From positions 3,140,578 through 3,204,577 of the forward strand of contig CP126531.1 of NCBI GenBank assembly GCA_030167125.1: a stretch of 64,000 nucleotides of DNA, in the 5' to 3' direction. Made by a program: the position numbers and the translations under genes. Within the stretch, counting starts at the first letter, position 1; each line of letters opens with the position of its first letter. Positions 26,736 through 35,088 of this stretch are shown one piece after another. Source of the DNA: Rhodanobacteraceae bacterium. Lineage in GTDB: Bacteria > Pseudomonadota > Gammaproteobacteria > Xanthomonadales > Rhodanobacteraceae. The notes beneath the pieces were generated by a model, which was not told where the DNA came from, searched no databases, and saw nothing but the letters and a program-made list of their open reading frames with translations.

Positions 26736-27089
26736 TTAGCGGATGGCCGCGACGTCGTGCAATTGCCAGTGGGGGCCGATCAGGATGAACAAGCGATGGC
26801 GCAGCACGGAGTGGGTCAGCGTCGTGACCACTTCGACGTCGGTGTGCAGGTCGTTCAATTCGGCCGTGACGGTCGCATTCGGATCGTCCGGCGCCAACGA
26901 GGGATCGACGTTGTCGGGATCCGGCTGCTTGGCTTTCCAGCGGTCGAACAGGACGGGCTTGCGCAACGCCTCCTGCAGCGCTTCGGCGAAAGCCTGCGGC
27001 GACGATCCCTGGAACGACAGGTCGGGGTCGGGACCGCGCGCGGTGGCGAGGTTGGCGATGGTCAGGTAGTACCGTTGGGCTTGGCTCAA
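26736..27089 (-). CDS. Small hypothetical protein upstream of dcp
   Basis: A 117-residue protein from a TTG at 27089 that has GGAG six bases upstream (GGAGTCTCCCTTG), giving MSQAQRYYLTIANLATARGP. An in-frame ATG at 27185 would add 32 arginine-rich residues that look non-coding. The protein is soluble, mildly acidic and ends LFILIGPHWQLHDVAAIR. I do not recognise a domain; it is presumably cytoplasmic. The close spacing to the M3 peptidase gene suggests co-transcription, but a functional link is not established. Confidence 0.6.
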   Translation of the reverse strand: MSQAQRYYLTIANLATARGPDPDLSFQGSSPQAFAEALQEALRKPVLFDRWKAKQPDPDNVDPSLAPDDPNATVTAELNDLHTDVEVVTTLTHSVLRHRLFILIGPHWQLHDVAAIR

Positions 27090-27227
27090 GGGAGACTCCG
27101 GAAGCAAGAGGGTTGGCTTCAGCCGCGCCGGGCGGCGCCGGGAAGCAGGTTCACCATGATGCCGCGAATGCGGTGACGGTTCCATCCATGACCGAAGTCA
27201 TGGGGTCGAGGCCCGCTCCAGACGACC

Positions 27228-27329
27228 CGTTCGCGTTGAGCGTAGTGAGCGGAGCGAACGAAGTCGAAACGCCTGTCCTTCGACTTCGGCCCCGTCTTGC
27301 CAGACGGGGCCTACGCTCAGGGCGAACGG
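27228..27329. repeat. Inverted intergenic repeat (GAGCGTAG type)
   Basis: The left arm CGTTCGCGTTGAGCGTAG is mirrored on the right by CTACGCTCAGGGCGAACG. Inside are an AAGTCGAA/TTCGACTT pair and a GGCCCCGTCTTGCCAGACGG hairpin. It lies between two divergently transcribed genes and is unlike the CGTCATTCC repeats. Similar sequences are common between genes in Xanthomonadales (family knowledge). Confidence 0.75.
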
Positions 27330-27430
27330 AGTTCGAAAAAGCGTTGTTACGCGCCTGCCGAACGGGACTGGCGGCCATCGCCGAAACCGCGTATAGCTGC
27401 CGCTTCGTGCCGTCATGCGAGGGACGTTCC

Positions 27431-30400
27431 ATGTCTTCCACGATCCGCAAGTCCGTCCTGGCCGGTTGCGCGCTGCTGGCCGGCGCCGCGGGGTTGGCTG
27501 GTTGCTCGCACACTTCGTCGCCGTCGGCCGCATCGGGCGAGGCTTCCGCGCCTGCCTCGTCCGCGAGTGCCATGCCGGCCACGTCGCCCGCGCCCGCGGG
27601 CACTTCCGCCACCGCGTCGGCCGCGAGCGCGAACGTCGAAGGCACGCGCCTGCTGCGCTTCCCCGACGTCTGCGGCGATCGCGTGGTGTTCACCTATGCG
27701 GGCGATTTGTGGACGGCTTCGATGCAGGGTGGCACCGCGACGCGCCTGACCGCGGGTCCGGGTCTGGAAATGGCCGCGCGCTTCTCGCCCGACTGCAAGC
27801 AGATCGCGTTCACCGGCCAATACGGCGGCGACAGCCAGGTGTACGTGGTGCCCGCGGGCGGCGGCGAGCCGACGCAGTTGACGTTCTATCCCGCGATGGG
27901 GCCGTTGCCGGAGCGCTGGGGTTTCGACAACCAGGTGTACGGCTGGACGCCGGACGGCAAATCGGTGCTGTTCCGTTCGTGGCGCGATTCGCGCAACATT
28001 TCCGATCCGCGCGTGTTCACCGTGGCCGTCACCGGCGGTCTGCCGACGGTGCTGCCGATGCCGCAATCGGGCACCGCGCGGTTTTCGCCCGACGGCAAGC
28101 AAATGGTGTATTCGCCCAAGTTCCGCGACTTCCGCGACTGGGACCGCTACTCGGGCGGCTGGGCGCAGGATCTTTTCATCTACGACTTCGCTTCGAAGTC
28201 TGCGAAGAACATCACCAACGATCCCAACACCGACCGCGATCCGGTGTGGATCGGCAAGGACATCTATTTCCTGTCCGATCGTGGTCCGCACCTGAACCTG
28301 TATCGCTACGACACCAGCGACGGCAAGACCACGCAACTGACCGATTACAAAACCGACGATGCGCGCTGGGCCAGCGGCGATGCGGCCGGGCAGATCGTCT
28401 ATGAAGTCACCGGCGCGCTGCACATCTACGACACCCGCAACGGCAGCGACCGCGCGCTGACGATCCACGTGCCGAGCGACCTGGTCGCGTCGCGCGCATC
28501 CGAGCGTGACGTCAAGAAATTCATCGAGGATTACGCGCTCAGCCCCAACGGCAAGCGCGCCGCGTTCACCGCGCGTGGCGACGTCTTCAGCGTGCCGCTG
28601 GAACACGGCATCTCGCTCGACCTCACCCACACGCCGGGTGCGCACGAGCGCGAAGTGTCGTGGTCGCCCGACGGCAAGCGCGTCGCGTACATCTCGGACG
28701 AGAGCGGCGAGGAAGAAGTGTGGGTGCGCGATGCCGACGGCACGAACCCGGTGATGTTGACGAAAGGCGTGATCGGACGTTTGTACGGCACGCTGTGGTC
28801 GCCGGACGGCGGGCACATCGCGTTCGTGGATTCGGCCAATCGCATCCACGTGGTCGGAACATCAAGCGGCGCGAGCGACCAGGTGGTCGCGCAAGACCCC
28901 GGCGTGTCGCGGCGCGACTATGCATGGTCGCCGGGCGGGCATTACCTCGCCTATTCGCTGACCGGCAAGGACACACAGTTGCCGCGGCTGTACGTGTACG
29001 ACCTCGGCTCCGGCAAAGCCGTCGAACTCGGGCGCGAATACGCCGACGCGATGGCGCCGGCGTTTTCGCCCGATGGCAAATACCTGTACTTCCTCGGCGA
29101 CCGCGAATGGTCGCCGCAGTTCTCCAGCGTGGAGCTGGATTACGCGACCAATCGCACGACGCAGATTTTGGCGTACGCGTTGCGCAAGGACGTCAAGAAT
29201 CCCTTCGCGCCGCGCAACGACAGCGCGACGGGCGACGGCAACGCACCGGATTCTTCCGCGCCTGCGAACAAGGCTGACGATCACGGCAAGTCCAAGTCGC
29301 AGGTCAACGACAGGATCGACTTCGACGGCATCGACCAGCGCCTGGTGCGCGCGCCGATCGATCCCGACAACGTCCAGTGGCTTGCGGTCACGCCGAAAGC
29401 GATCCTGTACGCAACCGCCGGCGCGCCGTTCCTCGGCCGCGAAAGCGCACTGCCGTTGAAGATCCACGCGTGGTCGTTCAAGGATCGCAAGGACAGCGAC
29501 GTTTACACGTACAAGCCGCAAGGCGGTGGCGGCGAGGGCGGTGGCGGCGCGGCGCCGCTGGCGTTGTCGGCCGACGGTTCGACGCTGCTGGTCCACGACG
29601 GCGACGATTACAAGCGGATCGACCTCGACTCGCCCAAGCCGAAGCCGGAAGACGTCAAGCTGGACGGCTTGTTCATGCGCGTCGATCCGAAGGCCGAGTA
29701 CGCGGAAATCTTCAACGACGTGTGGCGGCGCTACCGCGACTACTTCTACGTCGACACCATGAACGGTTACGACTGGAACGCGCTGCGCGCCAAGTACCAG
29801 CCGCTGCTGAAGTACGTGGGCGACCGCACCGATTTGAATTACGTGCTGGGCGAGATGATCGCCGAGCTTTCCAACTCGCACACCTACGTGGCGGGTGGCG
29901 ACCTCGGCCTGCCGGACAAGCCGCACGTCGGCTTGCTGGGCGTGGACTTCAAGCTGGATGCCGCGAGCGGCCGCTACCAGATCGCCAATGTCTTCCCGGG
30001 TGAAAACGACGAGCCGCGCTATCGCTCGCCGCTCACCGAAGTCGGTGTGGATGTCAAACCGGGCGATTACATCCTCGCCATCAACGGCACGCCACTGACG
30101 AAGGACGAGAATCCGTATCGCCTGCTGCGCATCGCGCCGGGACAGATGGTGCAGTTGCTCGTCAACTCGCGTCCGGCGACCGACGGCGCGCGCACGGTGC
30201 TGGTGAAACCGATCGCGAGCGAGATGGACCTGCATTACTACGGCTGGGTGCAGGCCAATCGCGAATACGTGGCCAAGGCCAGCAACGGCCAGATCGGTTA
30301 CCTGCACATTCCCGACATGGGCGTCGATGGCGCGCGCGAATTCATCAAGTGGTACTACCCGCAGTTGCGCAAGCCGGGTCTGATCATCGACGTGCGCGAC

Positions 30401-30943
30401 AACGGCGGCGGCTTCATGTCGCAGACGATGATCGAACGGCTGTCGCGCAAGCTGCTGGCGTACAACTACCTGCGCGGCAGTTCGATCACCGGCACCTATC
30501 CGGGCGCGACGTACCTCGGGCACCTCGCTGCGCTCAGCAACGGCACCACCGCGTCGGACGGTGACATCTTCTCGTACATGTTCAAGCAGGCGAAGCTGGG
30601 CCCGCTGATCGGCACGCGTACCTGGGGCGGCGTGGTCGGCATCGGCGACCTGGGGCCGCTGATCGATGGCGGCAGCGTCAACGTGCCGCAGTTCGCGGGC
30701 ATTGTCGGTCTCGACGGCAAGTACACGGTCGAAGGCCACGGCGTCGAACCCGACATCGTGGTCAATGAGGACGTGTCGCAACAGCTGGCCGGCAAGGATC
30801 CGCAGCTCGACAAGGCGATCGAGGTGCTGCAGAAGGACATCCAGGCGCATCCGCTGAACCTGCCGCCGCAGCCGCCGGGGCTCGACAAGGCGCCGCCGGA
30901 CATGCGGCCGAAATCCGCCGCGAGCACTGCGACCGCGGGCTGA
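27431..30943 (+). CDS. Tricorn-like S41 protease, lipoprotein
   Basis: A 1,170-residue tricorn-protease homolog. The N-terminus ends in a lipobox (GLAGCSH), and a long Ala/Ser/Pro linker follows. Two beta-propeller regions contain repeated FSPDGK-type blades (about 75-360 and 370-680). A helical C1 domain (about 760-850) contains AELSNSHTYVAGGD, with His817 the likely active-site histidine. A PDZ-like domain (about 850-950) and the S41 core follow, with RDNGGGFMSQTMIERLSRK and TTASDGDIFSYMF, where Ser1042 is the likely nucleophile. It probably degrades peptides at the periplasmic face or outer membrane. The start at 27431 was chosen for the lipoprotein signal; AGGGA lies upstream. It is divergent from the dcp unit. 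A glycine-rich insert lies at about 697-706. Confidence 0.92.
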   Translation: MSSTIRKSVLAGCALLAGAAGLAGCSHTSSPSAASGEASAPASSASAMPATSPAPAGTSATASAASANVEGTRLLRFPDVCGDRVVFTYAGDLWTASMQGGTATRLTAGPGLEMAARFSPDCKQIAFTGQYGGDSQVYVVPAGGGEPTQLTFYPAMGPLPERWGFDNQVYGWTPDGKSVLFRSWRDSRNISDPRVFTVAVTGGLPTVLPMPQSGTARFSPDGKQMVYSPKFRDFRDWDRYSGGWAQDLFIYDFASKSAKNITNDPNTDRDPVWIGKDIYFLSDRGPHLNLYRYDTSDGKTTQLTDYKTDDARWASGDAAGQIVYEVTGALHIYDTRNGSDRALTIHVPSDLVASRASERDVKKFIEDYALSPNGKRAAFTARGDVFSVPLEHGISLDLTHTPGAHEREVSWSPDGKRVAYISDESGEEEVWVRDADGTNPVMLTKGVIGRLYGTLWSPDGGHIAFVDSANRIHVVGTSSGASDQVVAQDPGVSRRDYAWSPGGHYLAYSLTGKDTQLPRLYVYDLGSGKAVELGREYADAMAPAFSPDGKYLYFLGDREWSPQFSSVELDYATNRTTQILAYALRKDVKNPFAPRNDSATGDGNAPDSSAPANKADDHGKSKSQVNDRIDFDGIDQRLVRAPIDPDNVQWLAVTPKAILYATAGAPFLGRESALPLKIHAWSFKDRKDSDVYTYKPQGGGGEGGGGAAPLALSADGSTLLVHDGDDYKRIDLDSPKPKPEDVKLDGLFMRVDPKAEYAEIFNDVWRRYRDYFYVDTMNGYDWNALRAKYQPLLKYVGDRTDLNYVLGEMIAELSNSHTYVAGGDLGLPDKPHVGLLGVDFKLDAASGRYQIANVFPGENDEPRYRSPLTEVGVDVKPGDYILAINGTPLTKDENPYRLLRIAPGQMVQLLVNSRPATDGARTVLVKPIASEMDLHYYGWVQANREYVAKASNGQIGYLHIPDMGVDGAREFIKWYYPQLRKPGLIIDVRDNGGGFMSQTMIERLSRKLLAYNYLRGSSITGTYPGATYLGHLAALSNGTTASDGDIFSYMFKQAKLGPLIGTRTWGGVVGIGDLGPLIDGGSVNVPQFAGIVGLDGKYTVEGHGVEPDIVVNEDVSQQLAGKDPQLDKAIEVLQKDIQAHPLNLPPQPPGLDKAPPDMRPKSAASTATAG

Positions 30944-30956
30944 CCTTCGCTTGTCC

Positions 30957-30992
30957 CCCTCTCCCCCAAGTGGTTCCGCTTGGGGGAGAGGG
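30957..30992 (+). terminator. Strong hairpin after the tricorn-like gene
   Basis: CCCTCTCCCCCAAG and CTTGGGGGAGAGGG form a perfect 14-bp stem with an 8-base loop, 13 bp after the stop codon. It is followed by TTGGGGTGAGGG and not by a T run. It is a common intergenic palindrome type and may block transcription or protect the mRNA end. Confidence 0.5.
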
Positions 30993-31059
30993 TTGGGGTG
31001 AGGGGGCGAGCGTGAGAGGTGTCAGTGCTCCGACTTTACATTGAGGCGCTGGATGTACA

Positions 31060-31866
31060 TCACTGCTGCGCATTCGCCGATTGCTGCGTGCGCAACTGCT
31101 GCCGCAAGGTTTCCGCGTCACTCCACGTCAGCGGCGTGCGCTTGCCGGCAAGCCGCAGCAACCGTCGTGCGCGCCGCTGTTTGGCGACGACGCGCAGCCA
31201 GCGTGGATTCAAAGGCTCGGTGGTGAACGCGTGCAGCATTCGGCCATCGGTGGCGAAGTGGCAGCCGAGTTTTTTCGCCAAGCCTTGCAGGCTCGCAGCC
31301 GTGTAGAACCCGACGTGCTGGCCGGTTTCCGGCGCGTAGTAGTGCCATTCGCCCGGGCGCGGATTGTCCGGCGGCAGCAGTTCGGTGGAGAAGATCAGGA
31401 CCGGCGCGCGTTCGGTGAGTTGCCGGAACACGGGCAGCGGATCGGTGAGGTGTTCGGCGACTTCGAAACAGGTGACGAGGTCGTACGCGCGGTGGCCGTC
31501 GTCTTCGAACGCCAGCGCGAACAGGTTTTCGCAATGCGGGTCGGCCCAGCGGAAGTCATGGCCGCGATCACGCATCAGCCGCACGAACAATCCGGTGCCG
31601 CCGCCGTAATCGAGCGCCGTGCGCACATTGCGGAAACGCCAGCGCAGCAGCGCGTCCACGGCGTCGGCCAGCCACAGGTTGCGCATCACGATGCCGGTGT
31701 CGAGCGCGGCGATCGCGCTGTCGGCATACGCTTCGTCCAGCCAGCAGGGATTCTCGACCGCGACGTAACCGCACGCGCGGCAACGCCGGTACTGCGCGCG
31801 ATGGCGGCCGAGGATCACGAGCTCACCGAACGGCTCGGTGACGCCATCGCACAATTTGCAATTCAT
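31060..31866 (-). CDS. Class I SAM-dependent methyltransferase with zinc-ribbon N-terminus
   Basis: A 268-residue protein. The N-terminal MNCKLCDGVTEPF and RRCRACGYVAVENP supply two CxxC pairs, a small zinc-ribbon as seen in C-methyltransferase-like families. The methyltransferase fold follows, with TALDYGGGTGLFVRLMRDRG as motif I, an acidic residue in FRWADPHCENL and YDLVTCFEVAEHLTDP as motif IV. The substrate is unknown. Its ATG lies 3 bp after the bioD stop, so it is probably translated from the same mRNA. It is not a BioC by sequence, so any link to biotin synthesis is only positional. Confidence 0.85.
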   Translation of the reverse strand: MNCKLCDGVTEPFGELVILGRHRAQYRRCRACGYVAVENPCWLDEAYADSAIAALDTGIVMRNLWLADAVDALLRWRFRNVRTALDYGGGTGLFVRLMRDRGHDFRWADPHCENLFALAFEDDGHRAYDLVTCFEVAEHLTDPLPVFRQLTERAPVLIFSTELLPPDNPRPGEWHYYAPETGQHVGFYTAASLQGLAKKLGCHFATDGRMLHAFTTEPLNPRWLRVVAKQRRARRLLRLAGKRTPLTWSDAETLRQQLRTQQSANAQQ

Positions 31867-31869
31867 GGG

Positions 31870-32568
31870 TCAGGGTTTGAATTCGCGCACGGCATCGGCG
31901 GCGTCGCGCAGCGAAGCGGCGGCGGACATGGGCTCGACGCCGTGGCCGATCACGCCGAGGCACGGCGCGGCCAGCGAGCGGTTCAGGGTGACCAGGTTCT
32001 CCTTCGGATATTGCATGTCGGGGTCGATGCGGTTGCCGACCCAGCCCAGCAATTCGCAACCGTCGCTGCGGATCGCGCGCGCAGTGAGCTGCGCATGGTT
32101 GAGGCAGCCGAGTTTCAATCCGACCACCAGGATCACCGGCAACTGCAGGTGGCGCGGAATGGCGTTGACGCGCAGCGGTTCCGAAATCGGCGCCAGCCAG
32201 CCGCCCACGCCTTCGACCACGATGGCGTCGCCGTGCATGATCGCGATGCGGTCGTAGGCGTCCTCGATCGGCGGCAGCGTCACTTCCTCTTCCGCTTCGG
32301 CGGCGGCGATGTGCGGCGACACCGGCGGTGCGAACGCGAACGGGTTGCAGTCCTGGTAGCGCTCGGGCCTGGGATCGCTGGCGGCGATCAGCGCCAGCGC
32401 ATCGTCGCTGCGCAACCCTTCGGGCGTTTCGGTGCAGCCGCTGGCGACGGGTTTCATGCCGGTCGCGCGCAGGCCCGCCGCGCGCAGCGCATGCAGCAGC
32501 GTGCACGCCGCCCAGGTCTTGCCGATGCCGGTATCGGTGCCGGTGATGAACACGCCTTTCGCCTTCAT
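31870..32568 (-). CDS. bioD: Dethiobiotin synthetase
   Basis: A 232-residue ATP-dependent carboxylase that forms the ureido ring of dethiobiotin from 7,8-diaminopelargonic acid, the penultimate step of biotin synthesis. The P-loop GTDTGIGKT is at residues 10-18, with the substrate-site lysine in GMKPVASGC. EGVGGWLAPI and the nucleotide-binding GWVGNRIDP are also present. Length is normal for BioD. No other bio genes are visible in the window. It heads a two-gene unit with the methyltransferase downstream. Cytoplasmic. Confidence 0.95.
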   Translation of the reverse strand: MKAKGVFITGTDTGIGKTWAACTLLHALRAAGLRATGMKPVASGCTETPEGLRSDDALALIAASDPRPERYQDCNPFAFAPPVSPHIAAAEAEEEVTLPPIEDAYDRIAIMHGDAIVVEGVGGWLAPISEPLRVNAIPRHLQLPVILVVGLKLGCLNHAQLTARAIRSDGCELLGWVGNRIDPDMQYPKENLVTLNRSLAAPCLGVIGHGVEPMSAAASLRDAADAVREFKP

Positions 32569-32757
32569 GGGGCCGCTCCTCGTTCCATGCGCGCACGATG
32601 GTCCACCGGCGCGGAATCGGACATCGCGCGATAATAGAGCACTTGGCGCCGCATTTCGTTCGAGCGGACGCGCAAAGGGCGCGCGCCGCTCAACTCAACT
32701 TTGGTCGGCCGCAAGCGCGCCGCTCAACTCAAAAACCTTCCTGCGTGAGACGCTCAA

Positions 32758-33252
32758 GTGTTCGAAGCCGCTCCCATTGCCGCCACCGACAAACCGACGT
32801 TGTACGCCGAACTCGCGCAGCAGGCGCGCGGCCTGCTGCACGGTGAAACCAACCTCGTCGCCAACGCCGCCAATTTCGCGGCGCTGGTCTTCAACGCGTT
32901 GCCCGACATCAACTGGTGCGGCTTCTACTTCCCAGATGGCGATGGGCTGGTGGTCGGGCCGTTCCAGGGCAAGCCCGCGTGCGTGCGCATCGCGCACGGG
33001 CGCGGCGTGTGCGGCGCCGCGGCAGTGTCGCGGCAGACGCAGGTCGTGCCCGACGTCAACGCGTTTCCCGGCCACATCTTCTGCGACGGCGCCTCGCGCT
33101 CGGAAATCGTGGTGCCGTTGATCCGTGCCGACGGATCGCTGCTGGGCGTGTGGGACGTCGATTCGCCGCAGCTCGCGCGCTTCGACGACGACGACCGCGC
33201 CGGCATGGAAGCGCTGTGCGCGGAGTTCGTCCGGGCCGCCGATACTCGCTGA
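32758..33252 (+). CDS. msrC: Free methionine-(R)-sulfoxide reductase (GAF type)
   Basis: A 164-residue single GAF-domain protein of the fRMsr family, which reduces free methionine-R-sulfoxide. Family signatures are INWCGFYFPDGDGLVVGPFQ, GKPACVRIAHGRGVCGAAA, and FPGHIFCDGASRSEIVVPLI. The three cysteines (Cys79, Cys89 and Cys123 by this numbering) match the conserved catalytic and resolving set. The start is a GTG at 32758; no ATG is available in frame nearby and only a weak ribosome site is seen. It is divergent from bioD. A GCGCGCCGCTCAACTCAA direct repeat lies twice in its leader (about 32681-32733). Confidence 0.92.
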   Translation: MFEAAPIAATDKPTLYAELAQQARGLLHGETNLVANAANFAALVFNALPDINWCGFYFPDGDGLVVGPFQGKPACVRIAHGRGVCGAAAVSRQTQVVPDVNAFPGHIFCDGASRSEIVVPLIRADGSLLGVWDVDSPQLARFDDDDRAGMEALCAEFVRAADTR

Positions 33253-33345
33253 ATACCGGTGCCGCCGTTCATCCGCGCGTAACCCGTCCATCACGTTGGC
33301 CGGCGCATGCTCCCGGCGTGCCTGCTGGATGTACGGAGGTGCGCC

Positions 33346-34977
33346 ATGCGCAAACTTTCCCCCGCGGCGCCGGCGCCGCGCCGGCATCTCCCTTCCGTAA
33401 TGCGTTATCGCGGCGCCTGCGCGCCCGGCGAACCGCTCGGCGTGACGCTGGTGCTGCGCCGGCGGCAGCCGATGGAGCGGCCGATACCACGCATGCAGCG
33501 CGCGGAATTCGCCGCGCGCTACGGCGCCGATCCCGCCGACGTCGAGCGCGTGCGCGCGTTCGGCAAGCAACACGGAATGCAGGAGCTGGCCTGCGACATG
33601 GCCTGCCGCAGCCTGCACTGGCAGGGCGACGCGCAGTCGCTGCAACAGGCGTTCGGCGTGCAGTTGGGCCGCTATGAGATGGCGCCGGGCGGCGCGACCT
33701 TCATCGGTTGCGACAAGGAACCGACGCTGCCGGACCCGGCGGTGATCGCGGTGCTGGGGCTGGACCGCCGTCCGATCGCGCATCCGCATTTCCGGATCGC
33801 GCAGGCGCAGCCGGCCGCGACCTACACGCCAGTCCAGATCGGCCAGCTCTACGATTTTCCCGCCGGCGACGGCACCGGCCAGACCATCGCGATCATCGAA
33901 CTCGGCGGCGGTTACCAGCAATCCGACCTCGATACCTATTTCAGCGGGCTGGGATTGAAAACGCCGCAGGTCAGCGCGGTGTCGGTCGATGGCGGCGCCA
34001 ACCAGCCGGGTTCCAGCGCGGACGCGGAAGTCGATCTGGATATCGAGGTCGCCGGTGCGCTGGCGCCGGCGGCGACGTTCCTGGTGTATTTCGCGCCCAA
34101 CACCGACCAAGGGTTCTACGACGCGATCGCGCAGGCCGCGCACGACAGCCAGCCCGCGACGGTGATGTCGATCAGCTGGGGCGGTCCGGAAGACAGTTGG
34201 AGCACCACGTCGCGCAACGCGATGGAGACCGCGCTGGAGGACGCGGCCGCGTTGGGCGTCACCGTGTGCGTGGCCTGCGGCGACTCGGGTTCCAGCGATG
34301 GCGAAAGCGACGGCCAGCCGCACGTGGACTATCCCGCTTCCAGCGCGTCGACCTTGGCTTGCGGCGGCACCAAGCTGACGTCCAGCGGCAGCACCATCAC
34401 CAGCGAAGTGGTGTGGAACGAAACCGCCGCGAACGAGGGCGCCACCGGCGGCGGCGTCAGCCAAGTGTTCGCGCTGCCGACGTGGCAGTCCAATGCGAAC
34501 GTGCCCGCGGCGCCCAACGGTTTTGCCGGGCGCGGCGTGCCCGACGTCGCCGGCAACGCCGATCCGCTCACCGGCTACAACGTGCTGGTCGACGGCCAGA
34601 GCGAAGTCGTGGGCGGCACCAGCGCCGTCGCGCCGTTGTGGGCGGGCCTGGTCGCGCGCCTGAACCAGCAACTCGGCAAGTCACTGGGATACGCGAATGC
34701 CGCGCTGTACGGCACCGGCGGCAAGGGCTTCCACGACATCGTCCAGGGCAACAACGGCGCGTACCAGGCGAGCACCGGCTGGGACGCCTGCACCGGCTGG
34801 GGCAGCCCGGATGGCGCGGCGTTGCTCAGCGCGTTGTCGGGCGCGGGATCGGGCGCGGGCGGCGATCCGGCGCCGGGACACAAGAAGCCGACCAAGCCGA
34901 AGAAACCCACGAAGCCCAAGAAACCCACGAAGCCGAAGAAGCCGAAACCCGGCGGTCCTGTGCGCAAGCTGCGTTAG
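33346..34977 (+). CDS. Sedolisin (S53) serine-carboxyl peptidase with Lys/Pro tail
   Basis: A 543-residue kumamolisin-like protease. A pro-kumamolisin activation domain (about 20-165) precedes the subtilisin-like fold. The catalytic acid pair is in DAEVDLDIE (Glu228 and Asp232, spaced as in sedolisins), the oxyanion Asp lies in the ACGDSGSSDGES region, and the Ser426 nucleophile is in GGTSAVAPLWAG. A calcium-site-like block with WDACTGWGSPDG follows. The last ~35 residues are a repeated KPTKPK tail. The ATG at 33346 has GGAGG at 33335-33339. No signal peptide is evident, so the export route is unclear. Sedolisins act at acid pH. Confidence 0.93.
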   Translation: MRKLSPAAPAPRRHLPSVMRYRGACAPGEPLGVTLVLRRRQPMERPIPRMQRAEFAARYGADPADVERVRAFGKQHGMQELACDMACRSLHWQGDAQSLQQAFGVQLGRYEMAPGGATFIGCDKEPTLPDPAVIAVLGLDRRPIAHPHFRIAQAQPAATYTPVQIGQLYDFPAGDGTGQTIAIIELGGGYQQSDLDTYFSGLGLKTPQVSAVSVDGGANQPGSSADAEVDLDIEVAGALAPAATFLVYFAPNTDQGFYDAIAQAAHDSQPATVMSISWGGPEDSWSTTSRNAMETALEDAAALGVTVCVACGDSGSSDGESDGQPHVDYPASSASTLACGGTKLTSSGSTITSEVVWNETAANEGATGGGVSQVFALPTWQSNANVPAAPNGFAGRGVPDVAGNADPLTGYNVLVDGQSEVVGGTSAVAPLWAGLVARLNQQLGKSLGYANAALYGTGGKGFHDIVQGNNGAYQASTGWDACTGWGSPDGAALLSALSGAGSGAGGDPAPGHKKPTKPKKPTKPKKPTKPKKPKPGGPVRKLR

Positions 34978-34999
34978 GAGCTGTGGTCAATCCACCTGT

Positions 35000-35027
35000 C
35001 GTCGTTCCCGCGAAAGCGGGAATCCAG
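35000..35027. repeat. Half copy (D) of the CGTCATTCC repeat
   Basis: CGTCGTTCCCGCGAAAGCGG followed by GAATCCAG matches the left end of copy A. No matching right end follows before the SDR gene. It lies in the 111-bp convergent gap between the sedolisin and SDR genes. Confidence 0.7.
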
Positions 35028-35088
35028 CTTCTTTCGCGAACCCTTCAAAGCGGCTGTAGACCAACGCCTCCGAGAGCGTCTGCACGAA

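Noticed and set aside
32681..32733. Two direct repeats GCGCGCCGCTCAACTCAA
   Set aside because: Only two copies, without spacers or repeats of the CRISPR type; recorded with the msrC leader but not called as an array.
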